A stretch of 64,000 nucleotides of DNA. Origin: Rubrobacter tropicus (GTDB lineage: Bacteria; Actinomycetota; Rubrobacteria; Rubrobacterales; Rubrobacteraceae). Shown here one piece after another: positions 42,830-51,441 of the stretch. Location: positions 992,001 through 1,056,000 of the forward strand of contig NZ_CP045119.1 in the NCBI RefSeq assembly GCF_011492945.1, given 5' to 3'. The position numbers and the translations under genes were made by a program. Each line of letters opens with the position of its first letter. The stretch's first letter is position 1. Under the pieces are notes generated by a model, which was not told the origin of the DNA, did no database searches, and worked only from the letters and a program-made list of their open reading frames with translations.

Positions 42830-43918
42830 GTGCGCGATATGGTCGAAGAAGGCATACGCGATTCCGGTCAGGACCTGGAGATCAGGGGCAGCGACGGAAC
42901 GATCCGGGCACGTGGTCTCAGGAACAGCAGCGAACGAACGATGCTATTCCTCCCTGAAGTGCGGGTGCGCGTCGGATCCTGGATCGTGGACGAGTTCGGG
43001 TCCGAGTACCACATCGAGGACGTCAGTCCCCTCTCGGACGAGGGCCAGACCGTGGCCGTCAAGGCGCACTACAAAACCAAGGCGCAGCACGAAGCCGAGC
43101 AGCAGGCGTCCCGGCCGCCGGAGCCCAGCGGTGCTGACGGTCTGCGGCGTCGCTTCCTGGGGGCCATCTTCGCCATCGCCGGCGGCAATCCCACGCAGGC
43201 TGTCTCGTGGACGGAAGTCGCTCCCTGGATGGGTTGGGACCGGGACGATCAGGACCGCTTCGACGACGCGCTAGCCATAGCGAGTTACTTGGAGAACGCG
43301 GGATTGATCACCGTCGAGTCGAACGCGAGGTCTGCCTACTTGATTACCGAGGCTGGGTTGGACGCCGTAGCGGTCGACCCCCAAATGGCTATGCCCCCCG
43401 AGATACTCGCTACGCCGGACGAGTTCAGTTCCGCCGCTCCTATCGGAGAGGCGCCGATCGAGATACAGGAAAGCCTCGGCCGCTTCAAGGAAGATCATCC
43501 TGACCCCGCAGACGCTGCGTTCATCATGATGCGATTTGGTAACACGAGGGCGCACGCTGCCATAACGGATGCGGTCAGGAATGGCTTAGCCGCCCACGGC
43601 ATAAGAGGGATTCGGGCAGACGACAAACGGTACCATGACCACATGTTCTTCAACATCCTGACCTACCTGCACGGGTGCGGGCTGGGCGTGGCGATTTACG
43701 ATCGCATCGAGACGGAGACGTACAACCCCAACGTCGCCCTAGAGGTCGGCTACCTGTTCGCCATGCGCAAGCCGGTGTGCCTGCTGAAGGACCAGACGCT
43801 CACCACCCTCCCCACGGACCTGGTAGGGCAGCTATACGACCCGTTCGACCCCCAGGACGCAGGCGGGACAATCCCCTCCGTTCTCTCTAAGTGGCTGTCA
43901 GACAAAAGCCTAGTCTAG
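42830..43918 (+). CDS. Winged-helix and TIR-like (2-deoxyribosyltransferase-like) protein, putative defence effector
   Basis: 362 residues from GTG 42830, five bases after GGGGAGGAG; ATGs at 42788 and 42800 lack such a site and lie in integrase-derived sequence. Residues 1-90: small beta-rich domain. Residues about 101-180: winged helix (LRRRFLGAIFAIAGG, LENAGLITVE). Residues about 228-350: a TIR/nucleoside-deoxyribosyltransferase-like fold with AFIMMRFG, RADDKRYHDHMFFNI, and the putative catalytic Glu305 in NPNVALEVGYLFAM. Such C-terminal domains act as NAD- or nucleotide-cleaving effectors in several anti-phage systems. Here the activity is inferred from pattern only. It is island cargo next to the broken integrase. 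Confidence 0.65.
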   Translation: MRDMVEEGIRDSGQDLEIRGSDGTIRARGLRNSSERTMLFLPEVRVRVGSWIVDEFGSEYHIEDVSPLSDEGQTVAVKAHYKTKAQHEAEQQASRPPEPSGADGLRRRFLGAIFAIAGGNPTQAVSWTEVAPWMGWDRDDQDRFDDALAIASYLENAGLITVESNARSAYLITEAGLDAVAVDPQMAMPPEILATPDEFSSAAPIGEAPIEIQESLGRFKEDHPDPADAAFIMMRFGNTRAHAAITDAVRNGLAAHGIRGIRADDKRYHDHMFFNILTYLHGCGLGVAIYDRIETETYNPNVALEVGYLFAMRKPVCLLKDQTLTTLPTDLVGQLYDPFDPQDAGGTIPSVLSKWLSDKSLV

Positions 43919-43964
43919 GTTAGCGCCACCTCGACCACCGGCTGATCGCCCAGCGTTGCGGTCG

Positions 43965-44516
43965 TCACGGCCTAGCGCGACGCAGCTTCGAGAGCCGTTC
44001 AGCGGCTTCGATGCGTACCCTGCTGCTCTGCTGCGTGGACGCTTCGCTTTCGGGCCGAGGCAGCGCGTTTTTGGCGTCGTGACCCGTCTTCGACACCCGG
44101 CGTTCCAAGTCCTCGGCATACTTTCGTAGGGCTTCCACCTCGGACACCAACTCCGATTGCAGCTGCTCCGTCATGTTCCTACGAACCCTCAGTTCCCAGT
44201 CGGTGTCGAAGTCTGCCGCTATACCTATCTGTCGTTCGTAATCGCGTTCCTCGTACATCTCGTTGAACGTATCCACGATGTCCTGCAACAGCCCTGTGTA
44301 AGCTCCCAGTCTCTGCTCGATGCGAGCTTTCGTCTCTTCCACTCGGAGCATCGGACGACGTACCTCCCTCGATTCGGTGTCACTCAAGTCGGTGAAGATT
44401 CGAGCTGCGCGTCCCGCGCGAGCTGCCTCCTCCACCATACCGCCCGGCAGTATAGGATGTTCCGTCGAGCTGACGTTAACCCAGGCTTCGGCTTGGCCGG
44501 CGCGAACATAGATCAT
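43965..44516 (-). CDS. Hypothetical island protein with coiled coil
   Basis: 183 residues. A short N-terminal beta-like segment (MIYVRAGQAEAWVNVSSTEH) is followed by mainly helical sequence, with a coiled coil around residues 100-145 (LQSELVSEVEALRKYAEDLE) and a charged, Ser/Gln-rich end. No family recognised. It is divergent from the next gene, with 122 bases between starts, which include an imperfect inverted repeat (GCAGTCGGT...ACCGACCTGC). Its stop is in frame with a short VVEVALT tail that recurs elsewhere in the island. Confidence 0.55.
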   Translation of the reverse strand: MIYVRAGQAEAWVNVSSTEHPILPGGMVEEAARAGRAARIFTDLSDTESREVRRPMLRVEETKARIEQRLGAYTGLLQDIVDTFNEMYEERDYERQIGIAADFDTDWELRVRRNMTEQLQSELVSEVEALRKYAEDLERRVSKTGHDAKNALPRPESEASTQQSSRVRIEAAERLSKLRRARP

Positions 44517-44638
44517 CCCAGCAACACCCCCACCCCTCGGCTAGCCTCTGTGAGTGACTGCAGTCGGTGGGTGTGGGGAGGCGACCGACCTGCATGTAGA
44601 CTTGGGGGAACACTCGTTCCGAGGATGGGAGCTTCGAG

Positions 44639-45667
44639 GTGTCCGAACCCGCCACGCCCCCCGAGCGTCCTGCGTACTGGTCAGACTGCGAGAGCATGAA
44701 CCTTCCAGAGATGGGTCGGTTCATCCACGACGCCTTGCTAAGGCGCGTGCAGCCTTCGGTCCCGGACGACGGAAGCACCCCGCTCACGCCGCAGGAGTTC
44801 TCCGATCTCGTCGGCTTGATGCAGGCCAAGGCGGACGAACTGAAGGAGGACACGACTATGCCGGCCCGCCCGGTCTACGACGGCCCCCCGCCTCCGCCGC
44901 CCGTCCCCGATCCCGCCCGACTACTCGAGGCCGCGCGCAGGAGGCGGTACGAGGCCCAACAGCGGCTGACGTCCGCCTTCGAGTTCCGGGCCGACCGCAA
45001 CCGCATCCTGCAGCTGCGCGAGGAGGTGCGGAAGGCGAAGCGGGCGATCGACCAGGTGGACGTCGAGGCGAAAGCCAGGGAGGAGGAATACGACCGACTT
45101 TTCAGCGAGTACCTAAAGGCCCGCGAGCCCCACAGACGCAGGATCGCCGATTGGGAGCGAGAAGAGGCCAGGGCACGGGGCAGGCAGCGGCGCAACGAGA
45201 ACCGCCAGGTCCTCGTCGACCGTTCGCGTCGCAAGGTGAGGGAGGTCTTCAGGCCCAAGCGCGACACCGCCGCCGGAGCGCCCATCACCCGCGACTTCGA
45301 GTTCGTTCCCCCAGATCAGCAGACCGGCGGGCACGTACGCGCATACTACCGTGAGGTGATCGGCCGCGGCCGGCTGAGAGGCGTATTCTCGCAGGATCGC
45401 CTCGACAAGGTGCTCGCCCTTCCCTGGAAAAACTGGGAGAAGGGCAAGGCCGGTTTGTACGGCTACATTCTCCTCAGGTTCCACCACACGGAGAGGGTCC
45501 TCATGGAGTGCCCGATTGAGGACAACGCGATCTACATCCTGGATTCGGGCGAGGATCGCTTGGTCGGGTTGAACAAGCAACAGCTCCGCGCGTCGGGTGA
45601 GGCCAAGTGGATACCCCATACGGGCGACTGGTACCGGCGGCTCAAGGACGAACTCGGCATCGAGTGA
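44639..45667 (+). CDS. Hypothetical island protein, coiled coil plus C-terminal domain
   Basis: 342 residues from GTG 44639. Residues 1-90 are low-complexity and Pro-rich; 90-205 form a strongly charged helix/coiled coil (LQLREEVRKAKRAIDQVDVE); 215-342 are a compact alpha/beta domain (YREVIGRGRLRGVFSQDRL, LYGYILLRFHHTERVLMECP, NAIYILDSGEDRLVGL, HTGDWYRRLKDEL). The last domain resembles small toxin or nuclease folds in size, but no active site is recognised. Without homology its role is open. Confidence 0.6.
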   Translation: MSEPATPPERPAYWSDCESMNLPEMGRFIHDALLRRVQPSVPDDGSTPLTPQEFSDLVGLMQAKADELKEDTTMPARPVYDGPPPPPPVPDPARLLEAARRRRYEAQQRLTSAFEFRADRNRILQLREEVRKAKRAIDQVDVEAKAREEEYDRLFSEYLKAREPHRRRIADWEREEARARGRQRRNENRQVLVDRSRRKVREVFRPKRDTAAGAPITRDFEFVPPDQQTGGHVRAYYREVIGRGRLRGVFSQDRLDKVLALPWKNWEKGKAGLYGYILLRFHHTERVLMECPIEDNAIYILDSGEDRLVGLNKQQLRASGEAKWIPHTGDWYRRLKDELGIE

Positions 45668-45871
45668 CCTCTCGTGTGGGTTCTCCCTCTGGCGGCCATT
45701 CACCCGAGGGCCACCTCCACCCCCGGCTTCTAGTCCAGCGCACCGTCGAAGCGAGCTCGTGAGCCGTTGACGCGGGTTTCGTAACGTGCCTAACATGTAT
45801 TCCGCTGGGGAGGGGAAGGTGCTGGTTACTCCCCGGATCAGGCCAGGCTGATTTGAAGGAGGCACCGCGCG

Positions 45872-47242
45872 TTGGGGAACATGCTTGCCAGGATTGGCGC
45901 TCTTTCGACTGCCGCGAAGGTGTTGCTTGCTTTCTCGGCCCTCCTCATCCTCGTCCTCTGCGTCGTGGTGAGCCCCCTGATGGTAGTCGTGGCGTTCCTG
46001 GCGCTCCTCGTCGCCGTCTTTGCCCTGATCGTCCGCATCCTCAGGCGGAGACCGCTCAGGACGTGGGGGTTGGTGGCAGGGTCCTCGCTCGCGCTCCTCG
46101 TCGTGTTCTCCGGCATATCCGGGGCGCTCTACGGCGGTGGCGGCCAGGGGCAAAACGCCGACTCCTCGGGCGAAGGGCGGCGGGCGGCGGCGGCGCCAAA
46201 GCCGGAGCCGACGGAAGAGAGTAAGGAGGAGCCCAGGCCCGAGCCTGCGGAGGACGAGGAAGACACCGGACGGTACGACGCCGTGGCGACGGTCACGAGG
46301 GTGGTGGACGGGGACACCGTGGAGATAGAGCCCGCCGTGGAAGGCAACGACGAGGTGCGCCTGATCGGCGTGGACACCCCGGAGACCGTGGACCCGGGCG
46401 AGGACGTCGAGCCCTACGGCCCGGAGTCCTCCAACTACGCGACCTCCGTGCTCGAGGGCGAGCAGGTGGAGCTCGAGTTCGACGAGGAGAGGACCGACCG
46501 GTACGGCAGGCTCCTTGCCTACGTCTACCTCGCGGGCGACGAGATGTTCAACGGGGAGCTCGTGGAGGGCGGCTACGCCCAGGTCTACACGGTCGATCCG
46601 AATTCGCGATACGAGGAGCGCTTCCGTGCGTTCCAGGAGGATGCCAAACGCGCCGAGATCGGCATCTGGGGGCTCCCCAAGGACGAGCAGTGCGAGCTCG
46701 CCGATAGGGGCAACGGCATCGGCGAGGGCACGCCGGGCTGCGAGGACGGACAGAATCCCACGCCCGAACCCGCTCCGGAACCCGAACCCGAGCCACGACC
46801 CGCGCCGCGACCTGAACCTGAGTCGATCCCTTTGTCCCCGGACGCCTCGGCCTCGGCGAGCCCCGAGCCCGAGCCAGCCCCAGCGCCCTCCTCCGGCGAC
46901 CTCGACTGCGAGAACTTCGACACCCACGCTGAAGCGCAGGCGGTCTACGAGCGGGACACGAGCGACCCGAACGGGCTGGACGGCCCAATCGGCGAGGGCT
47001 ACACGGGCGAGCAGGGCATCGCCTGCGAGGAACTGCTCGGCGCGTCCGAAGCCTCCCCTCCGCCCTCGGCCAGCCCGGAGGCTTCCGCTTCGGCGAGCGC
47101 ACCGTCTCCCGCTCCTAGCGGCGGCGGGGCACCGTCCGGCGGAGGCGACATAGACTGCGACGAGGTGGACGGCCCGATCCCGACCCCGCCCGGAGATCCC
47201 GACGGCCTCGACGGCGACGGGGACGGCCTCTCGTGCGAGTAG
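45872..47242 (+). CDS. Membrane-anchored thermonuclease with excalibur domains
   Basis: 456 residues. Three transmembrane helices (about 12-30, 33-52, 66-82), an acidic linker, then a staphylococcal-nuclease domain (about 132-270): [22 protein letters not shown] with the catalytic Arg, and [12 protein letters not shown] with the second Arg. A Pro/Glu/Ser-rich spacer leads to two excalibur-type calcium-binding repeats: [18 protein letters not shown] and the terminal [13 protein letters not shown]. The nuclease should face outside the cell. TNase-excalibur fusions occur in many Gram-positive bacteria. First of three excalibur genes in a row on the island. Confidence 0.85.
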   Translation: MGNMLARIGALSTAAKVLLAFSALLILVLCVVVSPLMVVVAFLALLVAVFALIVRILRRRPLRTWGLVAGSSLALLVVFSGISGALYGGGGQGQNADSSGEGRRAAAAPKPEPTEESKEEPRPEPAEDEEDTGRYDAVATVTRVVDGDTVEIEPAVEGNDEVRLIGVDTPETVDPGEDVEPYGPESSNYATSVLEGEQVELEFDEERTDRYGRLLAYVYLAGDEMFNGELVEGGYAQVYTVDPNSRYEERFRAFQEDAKRAEIGIWGLPKDEQCELADRGNGIGEGTPGCEDGQNPTPEPAPEPEPEPRPAPRPEPESIPLSPDASASASPEPEPAPAPSSGDLDCENFDTHAEAQAVYERDTSDPNGLDGPIGEGYTGEQGIACEELLGASEASPPPSASPEASASASAPSPAPSGGGAPSGGGDIDCDEVDGPIPTPPGDPDGLDGDGDGLSCE

Positions 47243-47321
47243 GCCGCGTCATCCGGTGGGTCGTCGGAGGAGCCGCCCATTGCGTTGGTGTTCGCGGACT
47301 CCGGGACGGGGGAGGTCTGCT

Positions 47322-48908
47322 ATGAAACGATGGTTCCGCGTCGCGGTGATTGTACTGGCGCTAGCGGGCTGCAGTCAGGAGGACCCGCAGGCCGAACGCC
47401 AGGAACAGAATGCCGCGGCGGACGAGCGGCGCGGAGGTCCCACGACGACCCAGGCGCAGGAGCCCGCAGGCATGGGAGAGACCGCCGAGGTCGGCCCATT
47501 CGCCGTGACGCTCAACTCCGCCACGCGGAAGTCCGGCGACGACCGCCGCCACGCGGTGGTGGACCTCACCCTCGAGAACCGAACGCAGGAGCCCGCGAAC
47601 GCCTCAGGCGCCGACTACCTGCTGCGGGACGGGGAGGGCTACTCCTTCGAGCCCGGCTCGGCGCCCGACCAGAGGCCGCGCCCCGAGGGCCAGGTCGAGC
47701 CCGGAGGCAAGGCGAGCGGCCAGGTCGGCTTCGAGCTCGGCGACGAGCCCGCCGACGGGCGGCTGGAGCTGTCCGTCTCCCTGCCCGAGCAACCCCAGGC
47801 GCGGGCGGCGCGCTTCGAGTTCGAGGCCGAAGAAGAGCGGCAGAACCCCGAACCAAAGCCCGAGCCCGAAGCCGCAGAGAAGGAAGAGCCGCCCCCGGCC
47901 ACGTCGGTGAGGACCGGCTACAGCGTCGTCGAGGACCCGAGCGGGAGTCTGTCGGTCGAGGTTCCCTCTTCCTGGAGCTCCGAGACTGGCGCCGACTCCG
48001 AGAAGCAAGGCGGGGAGGGCAGCTATTCGTACCACGCCGGGGAGTACCTGACCTCCTCCATCACGACCGCGCGCAGCCTCGACGCGTGGTACGGAGACCT
48101 GCCCGGCAGCGGCCAAGGGTCGGGGGCGTACCTCGTGGCGTCCGAGGCACTCGCGCGGCAGTACACGGACGACGAGCTGATCTACTCGCTCCTCCACGAT
48201 GACAAGGCCGCCGAGTGCGCCGAGGGACCGGCCCGCGACCTCGACCGCGCCCCGTACTCCGGCAAGGTCCAGGCCTGGTTCGACTGCAACGGCGCCGACA
48301 ACGCCCATTACGTGTTCGCGGCCGCGCCCGCAGGCCGGGCGTGCGTGGTGGCGGGGGTGGCGAAGATCGCGCCCGGCGCCGCGGAGGCGGACCAGGAGGC
48401 GGTGGAGCACATAATCGACAGCTTCGAGGTCGACTGCGGGGTCCTGCCGCCTGCCGAGCCCCTCGAATCTCAGGCGACGGCCTCGCCCTCGGCTTCGGCC
48501 TCGGGTTCCGCGTCGGCATCCGCGACGCCGCCGGCGTCTCCCGAGCCGTCGGGGCGGAGCTGCGAGGAGACGCAGGCCATACTCAACGGCGAGGCCCCGG
48601 GCTTCGAGACCCTGACGTCGGAGGAGTTGTTGGCTTGCGGCCTCAGCCCCGAGGCGATCGACCCGTGCGAGGGAAACCCCGACCCCAACTGTGGCGAGAA
48701 CCTCCCGGAGGGCGCCTACCCGAGCATCAACGGGCCCGACTCGCCCCCGCCGTCCTCGACCGATCCGGTATCGCCTCCCGCCGTCGAGGGGGTCCCGCAG
48801 GAATGCGAAGACTTCGCGAGCCAGGAAGCGGCGCAGGACTTCTTAGAAGAGGATCCGAGCGACCCCGCCAACCTCGACGGCGATGGGGACGGCGTGGCGT
48901 GCGAGTAG
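47322..48908 (+). CDS. Excalibur-domain lipoprotein with DUF4352-like domain
   Basis: 528 residues from ATG 47322, seven bases after GGGGGAGG. A lipoprotein signal peptide ends in the lipobox LALAGC. Residues about 45-165 resemble the immunoglobulin-like DUF4352 fold ([28 protein letters not shown]). A central domain of unknown type follows (about 215-380, with paired cysteines), then Ser/Ala/Pro-rich spacers and a C-terminal excalibur motif ([12 protein letters not shown]). It is probably attached to the outer membrane face or wall. It is in line with the thermonuclease-excalibur gene and may be co-transcribed. Confidence 0.75.
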   Translation: MKRWFRVAVIVLALAGCSQEDPQAERQEQNAAADERRGGPTTTQAQEPAGMGETAEVGPFAVTLNSATRKSGDDRRHAVVDLTLENRTQEPANASGADYLLRDGEGYSFEPGSAPDQRPRPEGQVEPGGKASGQVGFELGDEPADGRLELSVSLPEQPQARAARFEFEAEEERQNPEPKPEPEAAEKEEPPPATSVRTGYSVVEDPSGSLSVEVPSSWSSETGADSEKQGGEGSYSYHAGEYLTSSITTARSLDAWYGDLPGSGQGSGAYLVASEALARQYTDDELIYSLLHDDKAAECAEGPARDLDRAPYSGKVQAWFDCNGADNAHYVFAAAPAGRACVVAGVAKIAPGAAEADQEAVEHIIDSFEVDCGVLPPAEPLESQATASPSASASGSASASATPPASPEPSGRSCEETQAILNGEAPGFETLTSEELLACGLSPEAIDPCEGNPDPNCGENLPEGAYPSINGPDSPPPSSTDPVSPPAVEGVPQECEDFASQEAAQDFLEEDPSDPANLDGDGDGVACE

Positions 48909-48962
48909 GTAGTGGAGTTGTTCATGCACGCCGCACGGGCGAGGTAGGGAGGTAGGCGGAGA

Positions 48963-49444
48963 GTGTTCGGGATCTGGCTTTTGCGAGGCGCGGTCGTGGT
49001 CCTGGTTTTGGGTGCGGGGGTTGGCGCCCGGGTGGCCTATGAGAAGGTCACTGTTGCCGGACCCCATTTCGCCACGGCGCAGGCGCAGGAGTCGAACGAC
49101 CTCTACGACTTCGACACGCAGGAGGAAGCGCAGGCCGTCTACGACCAGGACACCAGTGACCCCTACGGACTCTGGACGAGGACGACCCGCGACCCGACGA
49201 CGGCATAGCGTGCGAGGCCCTGCCATCGAGTGCAGACGACACCGGGGCGTCTGACGACCAGAACGGCAGCGACGGCGGTGACACTCAACCGGTCGACCGA
49301 CGCAACCGCGACGACCGCCGCCCCGACCGCGACGGCCTCCTTGAGTCGGGAGGCACCTTCGCTGCGCCCGTCGAGCCGTCACCGGGGAGTGGTTGCCCGC
49401 CGCACCACCCCGTCGGGCGGCGCGGCTACTGCCACGCGCGCTGA
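48963..49444 (+). pseudogene. Excalibur-domain secreted protein, frameshifted
   Basis: GTG 48963 follows AGGGAGGTAGGCGGAGA. A signal-anchor helix (WLLRGAVVVLVLGAGVGA) and half an excalibur motif (YDFDTQEEAQAVYDQDTSDP) are read in the first frame, which then stops at 49208. From 49172 another frame gives LDEDDPRPDDGIACEALPSS, the missing half, and runs to TGA 49442-49444. Compared with the intact copy in the thermonuclease gene, two surplus bases near 49170-49173 explain the break. It could be a decayed gene or a sequencing error. Confidence 0.75.
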
Positions 49445-49527
49445 CCCCGAGGCGGGAGACACGTAGCGGCTTATGAGGAACAAGGGCCGCTTCCGTTGCG
49501 CTCTCAGCGGTATCGTACCTTGCTACA

Positions 49528-49556
49528 TTGACCCTAAGCTCCGCGTGAGGCACAAT
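49528..49556 (+). promoter_or_regulatory. Promoter for the Fic-family gene
   Basis: TTGACC (49528-49533), 17-bp spacer, CACAAT (49551-49556). It lies in an AT-richer stretch of the island and would give a leader of about 105 bases. Confidence 0.55.
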
Positions 49557-49667
49557 GCTGGACAGTACGTGGGACACCTGACCGTATAAACAACTGGACA
49601 AGTGCATAGTTTTTGTTTTGTACGGGCATCTGTACCCCCACGGCGGCGGACACCCAGGAGGACACTG

Positions 49668-50930
49668 ATGCAGACAGAACAGCGCACATATGGGGAAACC
49701 CACCCCTGGATCACGTTCCGATGCGACACCGACCGTTTCCCAACAAACCTCTGGATGAACCTTGGCGAGGCACGCTCGGAGTGTGAGAGCATAGCCAGAA
49801 CGCCGCTGCTTCCCGAGGTGGCGAAGGAGCTGCACACCCTGTACGTGGCCAAGGGCGTGCTGGCGACGGCGGCCATAGAGGGCAACACCTTGACGGAGGA
49901 GCAAGTCCGCGACCATCTGGAGGGAAAGCTCGAGCTTCCACCCTCCCGGGAGTACCTGCGCAAGGAAGTCCAGAACATAGTCGACGCCATCAACTCCATG
50001 GCCGGTGACACCCTGAAGAGTTCGAGCGTGGCGATCTCGGTGGAGGAGATCAAGGACTACAACCTCCGGGTGCTCGACGGGCTCGAGCTCGACGAGGACG
50101 TCGTCCCTGGAGAATTCCGTACCGGCTCTTTTGGCGTCGGGCGCTACAGGGGCGCCCCCGCCGAGGATCTCGACTACCTTATGCAGCAGATGTGCGACTG
50201 GCTCAACCACGGGAGTTTCTGCATGCCAGAGGAGCAGCAAAACCGCGTGGTCTTTGGCCTTCTGAGGGCCATACTCGCGCACCTCTACATCGCATGGATA
50301 CACCCCTTCGGGGACGGCAACGGGAGGACCGCCAGGCTCGTAGAGTTCAAGGTCCTTATCGCCGCCGGGGTGCCCTCGCCCGCCTGCCAGCTGTTGAGCA
50401 ACCATTACAACCTGACGCGCAACGATTACTACCGTCAACTGGACAGGGCGAGCAGGTCCGGAGGAGACATCGTGCCGTTCATCGTCTACGCGATGCAAGG
50501 CTTCGTCGATGGCCTACACGAGCAGATGAACCGAATCTGGGACGAGCAGATGGAGGTGGTGTGGCGCAACTTCGTCCACGATGCCTTCTCGGACAAGGGG
50601 ACGGATAAGGAGTCGACCACCGCCAAACGCCGTCGCCATCTGCTGCTGGATCTCTCAGAGGTGAGCGCCGAGCTCCTTGTAGACGAGGAGTGGGTGGACA
50701 TCCGTCGCCTGGACGAGGTGAGTGTTCGGGTCGCGAAGGAGTACGCGAGCCTCACACACAAAACGCTCCGCAGGGATTTAACCGCGTTGCAGAAGATGGA
50801 GCTAGTCGAGGTGAAGGGTGGATCGGTACGCGCCCGCAGGGAACGCATAACCGCCTTCCTGCCGCTCCGAAGGGATCCAAACGTGCTACCGGAGCCTGCT
50901 CTCGATGGACTCGCCCAAGTCGATCTTTAG
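49668..50930 (+). CDS. Fic-family protein (class II adenylyltransferase)
   Basis: 420 residues from ATG 49668, six bases after AGGAGG; a GTG at 49602 has no such site. Catalytic Fic motif HPFGDGNGRTAR is near residue 210. An N-terminal segment, ATAAIEGNTLTEE (near residue 65), fits the inhibitory (S/T)xxxE(G/N) motif of class II Fic proteins, so the enzyme should be auto-inhibited until the helix moves. A C-terminal winged-helix-like region follows (EYASLTHKTLRRDLTALQKM). It would transfer AMP to a protein target; such genes can be toxins or regulators. Island cargo. Confidence 0.88.
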   Translation: MQTEQRTYGETHPWITFRCDTDRFPTNLWMNLGEARSECESIARTPLLPEVAKELHTLYVAKGVLATAAIEGNTLTEEQVRDHLEGKLELPPSREYLRKEVQNIVDAINSMAGDTLKSSSVAISVEEIKDYNLRVLDGLELDEDVVPGEFRTGSFGVGRYRGAPAEDLDYLMQQMCDWLNHGSFCMPEEQQNRVVFGLLRAILAHLYIAWIHPFGDGNGRTARLVEFKVLIAAGVPSPACQLLSNHYNLTRNDYYRQLDRASRSGGDIVPFIVYAMQGFVDGLHEQMNRIWDEQMEVVWRNFVHDAFSDKGTDKESTTAKRRRHLLLDLSEVSAELLVDEEWVDIRRLDEVSVRVAKEYASLTHKTLRRDLTALQKMELVEVKGGSVRARRERITAFLPLRRDPNVLPEPALDGLAQVDL

Positions 50931-51025
50931 CATCGACGCCGGCGGCCGGGGTTTCGGCTTCCCGCAAAGGCCGCGCACACCCGGAGGCTCACACAAGCAC
51001 CTCCACCTCCCCGCGCGGCGGAGGA

Positions 51026-51355
51026 CTACTTCAGGGGATCATGTCCCCAGTTGAGCAGGCTGTAACGCCAGGTCGAATCCTCGACGTCGCCCGAGGGCTT
51101 CTGGGCCTGGTGGCGGTGCACGTAGGAGACCACGCGGCGCATGTGGTCCACGTCGTCGTCGGTGTAGTCCGACTTGTTCTTCCCAAGGATCTCCACGATC
51201 TTCCTGCCCGACTCGTGCCCCTTCGACTCGCCGCCGCCGTCGCTCTGGCCCACGCTCTGGGACTCGTCCGTCTGGAGCCAGTCCTCCAGCTCCTTGCGCG
51301 TCATGTTGACCGCCTCGCCGAACTCCTCGACGATCTGCTGCTCGTCCTTCGCCAC
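51026..51355 (-). CDS. DUF3140 protein, intact copy within the island
   Basis: 109 residues. EEFGEAVNMTRKELEDWLQT at the N-terminus, then SVGQS...GHESGRKIVEIL and YTDDDVDHMRRVVSYVHRH, ending in the conserved RYSLLNWGHDPLK. The DUF3140 family has no known function; members are small, helical and often found with stress-type genes. Its 3' end resembles the displaced tail at 41507-41533 (24 of 27 bases). By the att reconstruction this copy lies inside the island, while the neighbour at 51442 is the host copy. Confidence 0.82.
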   Translation of the reverse strand: MAKDEQQIVEEFGEAVNMTRKELEDWLQTDESQSVGQSDGGGESKGHESGRKIVEILGKNKSDYTDDDVDHMRRVVSYVHRHQAQKPSGDVEDSTWRYSLLNWGHDPLK

Positions 51356-51441
51356 TTCGTCTACCTCCCGGGTCCTCGGGTGTGTGCTGCTAGGTCAGCG
51401 CGAGCTCCACGGCCGGCTCCCGGCCCGGGCCGACGCTCAGG

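Noticed and set aside
41507-51052. A right island boundary at the 3' end of the first DUF3140 gene (51026).
   Set aside because: The 27-base similarity there (three mismatches) is explained by gene family homology; the symmetrical att arms place the crossover at 51479-51480 in the second gene.
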